DNA from: an uncultured Lachnobacterium sp.
GTDB lineage: Bacteria; Bacillota; Clostridia; Lachnospirales; Lachnospiraceae
NCBI GenBank assembly: GCA_900546625.1
Contig: URDU01000012.1
Coordinates: 1-64,000, forward strand
Direction: 5' to 3'
DNA length: 64,000 bases
Shown: piece by piece, positions 61,048-64,000 of the stretch
Layout: the number at the start of each line of letters is the position of its first letter
Position numbering within the stretch: the stretch's first letter is position 1
The notes under the pieces: model-generated
Seen by the model: only the letters and a program-made list of their open reading frames with translations
Database searches by the model: none
Told to the model about the DNA's origin: nothing
Position numbers and translations under genes: made by a program

Positions 61048-61605
61048 TTATTTGTATACACCGTTAAGTGTCACCTCAAACGTAACATCCTTTCCGGCAA
61101 GCTCTGTATTTACCTTATAATCATCCGGGAACTTAAGGTTCAAATCAAAGGTTTCTCCAACCTTATGACCTACCACTCCGTCCTCAAAGCCATCTATATA
61201 GCTGCCTGAGCCAAGCACCAGGTCTGTGCCCTGTCCATCAGTGCTTCCACCCTCGAATTTTTCTCCGTCCATATATCCGGTGTAGTCAATATTTACCTTA
61301 TCTCCGTTTTCTGCAACTGTGTCAGCCTCGGTATTAAGTGTTGCTGCCTCGGTCTGTGAATCACTGCTTTGTGTCTCGGATGCCTGAGATTCTGTGGTCT
61401 GTGATGCAGCTTCTGTTCCACTGGTGCTCTTTGACGATGAACCGCCCGATGTCGCAACTGCCCAGATGAGTACTATGACTACCACGACAACTGCCACTAT
61501 CGGCACCCAGAATTTCAGCTGATTCACTACCTTTGCCTTCTTTTCTACTTTTTCTCTCTCAATTCTTCTTTTTTCCTGTGCGATTTTTTTGTTTTGTTTG
61601 TTCAT
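61048..61605 (-). CDS. Membrane-anchored FKBP-type peptidyl-prolyl isomerase
   Basis: 185 residues. A basic cytoplasmic N-terminus (about 1-29) and one membrane helix (FWVPIVAVVVVVIVLIWAVA) precede a low-complexity Ser/Thr/Glu linker of about 50 residues and an extracellular FKBP domain: VNIDYTGYMDGEKFEGGS, LVLGSGSYIDGFEDGVVGHKVGE, and a final DVTFEVTLNGVYK. The domain is short, like the PPIase insert of trigger factor and not full FKBP12. It probably aids folding of exported proteins. Confidence 0.88.
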   Translation of the reverse strand: MNKQNKKIAQEKRRIEREKVEKKAKVVNQLKFWVPIVAVVVVVIVLIWAVATSGGSSSKSTSGTEAASQTTESQASETQSSDSQTEAATLNTEADTVAENGDKVNIDYTGYMDGEKFEGGSTDGQGTDLVLGSGSYIDGFEDGVVGHKVGETFDLNLKFPDDYKVNTELAGKDVTFEVTLNGVYK

Positions 61606-61711
61606 TTTGTTAATCTCCTGTTTTAGTTTTATTATTTAAGTTTACCATTACAATTTGAACATTCTGTGTTTCGCATAATTGTATTGCATGCATTACCGGT
61701 CACTGTAAGCA

Positions 61712-64000
61712 TTATCTGTCCCTGTGAGGTTTCAGCTGTAAACTGCTGCGTCTATTAACCATTTGACGCCCCAATAAAAGCAGTAGAAAAATGCCCACAC
61801 AGCCTGCGCTTATAGCTGCACCTGCCTTAAGTCCCGGTGTCTCATAATAAAGCTCTATCTCATGCTCTCCCTCATCCAGATGAATGCTCACAAACGTATC
61901 GGAAAAATCCTCATACTCTGTCTCCTTCCCATCCACCTTCATTGTCCAGCCCTTTTCACTCGGAATAGAAAGCACAAGTCTGCCTGCCTGCTTTACATCA
62001 ATGTGTCCGCTTATGTGTGTATCTGAAAAATCATCCACAGAAAGTGTCTGCGCATTGAGCGCATTGTATGCACTTTCCACTGCTGCAACGGAAAGCTCGT
62101 AAACGTTAAACCTTACAGCATCGGCATCAGTGTTTGTGACAGTAACTGTCTCCCCCGCCTTCACATATCCCAGGTCAAACAGATACCTGTGAGTGGTCTT
62201 CGAGTATGTGGTCTCATACTCCCCGTGGCTGAAGGTCAGACTGTCAGCGCTGCACGAATCGTATGCCGCATAGTAATACCCGTCATGGTCAAAGGTAAGC
62301 GTCGTGCTTCCCGGATTTTCTTCCTGAGTGCACTCTGTCAAGGTCAGCGTATCATCTGCTGCACCAAGAAGCCTGCCAAGGGAATTAATCGAATAGATTT
62401 TCGATGAAGAGGATGGCTTCCACGCATCAATCACTCCCTCATTCATCATAAACCCAAGCGGAAGCGTGTAGTTGTTCCGATACAGATAGTGATTTTTACA
62501 TTTTCCTACAAGTGTAGTCAGCTCATTCTGTGGCTGTATGGATTTTGTAACCATATATCTGACCGAAAGCATAGCTGATGTGATAGGTGTGGCACCGTTA
62601 TAGCAGTAGAAATTCTTGCCTCCCTCCATATAAAGAGCCTGATAAAAATGGCTCACATTTATATTCATCAGGGAAGAAAACTGTGTTCCCGAAGCATAGC
62701 CGTACCGCGTATCATCATTTTTAGTAAGTCTGCCTGTATCCTCAATCCTGTAAAATGGCACATCGTTGTCAGCTGCATCCTCTTTTGCAAGCTCCAGTGC
62801 CTCTTGTATATCATCCACATTGGCATTGTAGCTGCTTCTGCCGGTACATCCAAGTCCTGTCACAGCCATATTGACAGCCAGCTCCACAATCGCAATACCG
62901 CATGTTATGACCATCAAAAGCTCCCTGTTTTTCCTTGCTGCAAGCTTTAAAAGTACTATCATAATGCCGTACAGCGCAACAAACAATATGCTTATGATAA
63001 CTGCATAATACTCTGTCACATCCTCACCGGCAAACATCGTGCTTACTGCCATAAGCGCCGATGCAAATACCACTGCCACACCAACATGCCACAGTCTTAT
63101 GCCACGCCACTTTCTTACTGTAGCATAGCCTATGGTCAATACAAGAAATGCGTACAGATACGACTGTCTGCCAGGCAGCGAATCCGGAAAATGCAGTCCG
63201 TGCCATATAAAGTCAAGCTGTTTATTGGCAAAGCTTGCCATGAAAAACAACACAAACAATACTGGAGCTATTTTTTTCTTCCAATTAATCCTTTTATTGA
63301 GCAAAAACAGTATCAAAAGCATCACACTAAAGGCTCCGGCATACAGATTCGGCCAGTTCTCTGCCCCCTCATAGACACTTGCAGTCGTGCACATCCTGCC
63401 TGTCTCAGATAAGAGATTAAAATACCACTCTATCTGCTTTGGAAACTCAATGCCCGATGAACCGCTGTAGCTTAATATGATAAGCTCTGGGATGATGAGC
63501 ACCATCGCAGTCCCTCCCGCCAAAAGTGAGTAAACAGCAAACCTGACGATTGCAGCCATTTTACCGCCCTTTTGCGTAAAGAAAAGCCATGCAAACCAGA
63601 ATACCAGAAAGATACAAAGCATGATGCTTAAATAATAATTCGACAATATGCAAAGTGCCAGTGATACATAGTAAAGCACAGGCTTTTTATCCCTCACAAG
63701 CTTCTCAAGACCTGCTATCGCAAGCGGTGCAGCTGCCACAACATCCATCCACATGACATCCCAGCTATACGCAGCCACAAAGCCTGAAAGCGCATATGCC
63801 GTAGAGAAAACAAATGCCGGCACAAATGTACTATTGTGATATCTGTTATCCTTTCCAAGAAGCACAAAGTGTTCCTTCAGAAAATAGAAAAAAGTTGCTC
63901 CGCTGAGCGAAATCTTAAAAATAATAAGCAGCTCTATAAACTCGATGATATGGCTCTTGGGAAAAAGCACCACAAGCCAGTTTATCGGACTCGCGAGATA
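61712..64000 (-). CDS. YfhO family membrane protein (5' end outside the window)
   Basis: At least 763 codons. The frame stays open to the window edge, reading YLASPINWLVVLFPKS before the first internal Met, so the true start lies beyond 64000. About 12 membrane helices (GFVAAYSWDVMWMDVVAAAPLAI, LCILSNYYLSIMLCIFLVFW) are followed by an extracellular C-terminal beta-rich domain (about the last 300 residues) and a final helix (AAISAGCVGIFLLLLLG) with a basic tail. It matches PF09586, a GT-C-like family; B. subtilis and Listeria YfhO homologues glycosylate lipoteichoic or teichoic acids. The exact substrate is unknown. Confidence 0.88.
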   Translation of the reverse strand, partial: YLASPINWLVVLFPKSHIIEFIELLIIFKISLSGATFFYFLKEHFVLLGKDNRYHNSTFVPAFVFSTAYALSGFVAAYSWDVMWMDVVAAAPLAIAGLEKLVRDKKPVLYYVSLALCILSNYYLSIMLCIFLVFWFAWLFFTQKGGKMAAIVRFAVYSLLAGGTAMVLIIPELIILSYSGSSGIEFPKQIEWYFNLLSETGRMCTTASVYEGAENWPNLYAGAFSVMLLILFLLNKRINWKKKIAPVLFVLFFMASFANKQLDFIWHGLHFPDSLPGRQSYLYAFLVLTIGYATVRKWRGIRLWHVGVAVVFASALMAVSTMFAGEDVTEYYAVIISILFVALYGIMIVLLKLAARKNRELLMVITCGIAIVELAVNMAVTGLGCTGRSSYNANVDDIQEALELAKEDAADNDVPFYRIEDTGRLTKNDDTRYGYASGTQFSSLMNINVSHFYQALYMEGGKNFYCYNGATPITSAMLSVRYMVTKSIQPQNELTTLVGKCKNHYLYRNNYTLPLGFMMNEGVIDAWKPSSSSKIYSINSLGRLLGAADDTLTLTECTQEENPGSTTLTFDHDGYYYAAYDSCSADSLTFSHGEYETTYSKTTHRYLFDLGYVKAGETVTVTNTDADAVRFNVYELSVAAVESAYNALNAQTLSVDDFSDTHISGHIDVKQAGRLVLSIPSEKGWTMKVDGKETEYEDFSDTFVSIHLDEGEHEIELYYETPGLKAGAAISAGCVGIFLLLLLGRQMVNRRSSLQLKPHRDR

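Overview
The window looks like a chromosome segment of a gut Lachnospiraceae (Agathobacter/Roseburia/Eubacterium rectale type, Firmicutes). The reasons are strong AGGAGG-type ribosome binding sites, TTGACA/TATAAT promoters, a CIRCE operator, AddAB in place of RecBCD, a ZTP (pfl) riboswitch ahead of a split IMP synthesis pair, the DUF711 (PFL)-ACT pair, DUF3793 beside flavodoxin, and a Feo operon carrying a FeoB-associated Cys-rich peptide. The genus is inferred from remembered gene content, not from a search. Nearly all genes lie on the minus strand; htpG is the clear exception.

Layout. 1-3.6 kb: accessory, AT-rich DNA with an Uma2-family relic, three copies of a palindromic repeat, an AbiH-type phage-defence gene, a secreted three-repeat protein and an IS21-end-like remnant. 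3.6-18.4 kb: an exopolysaccharide/capsule operon read right to left, starting with a polyprenyl-phosphate sugar transferase and ugd, then Alg14/Alg13-like glycosyltransferase subunits, a TupA-like ATP-grasp protein, several glycosyltransferases, a frameshifted acetyltransferase, a Wzy-like polymerase, a pyruvyltransferase, a flippase and a split F420-dehydrogenase-like/ferredoxin pair. 18.5-22.1 kb: a helicase with four helicase-associated repeats at the head of that operon, preceded by a tyrosine recombinase lying between exact 25-bp inverted repeats with an outward-facing promoter. 22.1-31.3 kb: Rpn-type nuclease genes (one broken), flavodoxin/DUF3793, the feo operon, a 200-nt hairpin, serine acetyltransferase, a YihY membrane protein and a thioesterase. 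31.4-43.1 kb: CIRCE-htpG, PAP2 phosphatase, PrsA-like foldase, addA/addB. 43.1-46.2 kb: a chemoreceptor and a solute-binding lipoprotein. 46.3-64 kb: housekeeping genes for purine synthesis, polA, coaE, an FtsA-like ATPase, aminopeptidase P, thioesterase, a Suv3-like helicase, an FKBP and a YfhO-like protein cut by the window edge.

How it fits together. The polysaccharide operon has no visible promoter between its first gene and a strong hairpin at 20556-20604. The only strong promoter nearby (21972-22000) lies inside the inverted-repeat-bounded recombinase segment and points away. Inverting 20568-22054 would place it about 100 bp upstream of the helicase start and break the long hairpin. I therefore infer a self-encoded ON/OFF switch for polysaccharide expression, drawn here OFF. 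A G9 tract frameshift in the acetyltransferase may add a second, finer layer of variation. Separately, the feo and flavodoxin operons share a near-identical 16-bp operator (GTTAGT-NNN-CTCTAAC) placed over their promoters, which suggests one iron-responsive repressor for both.
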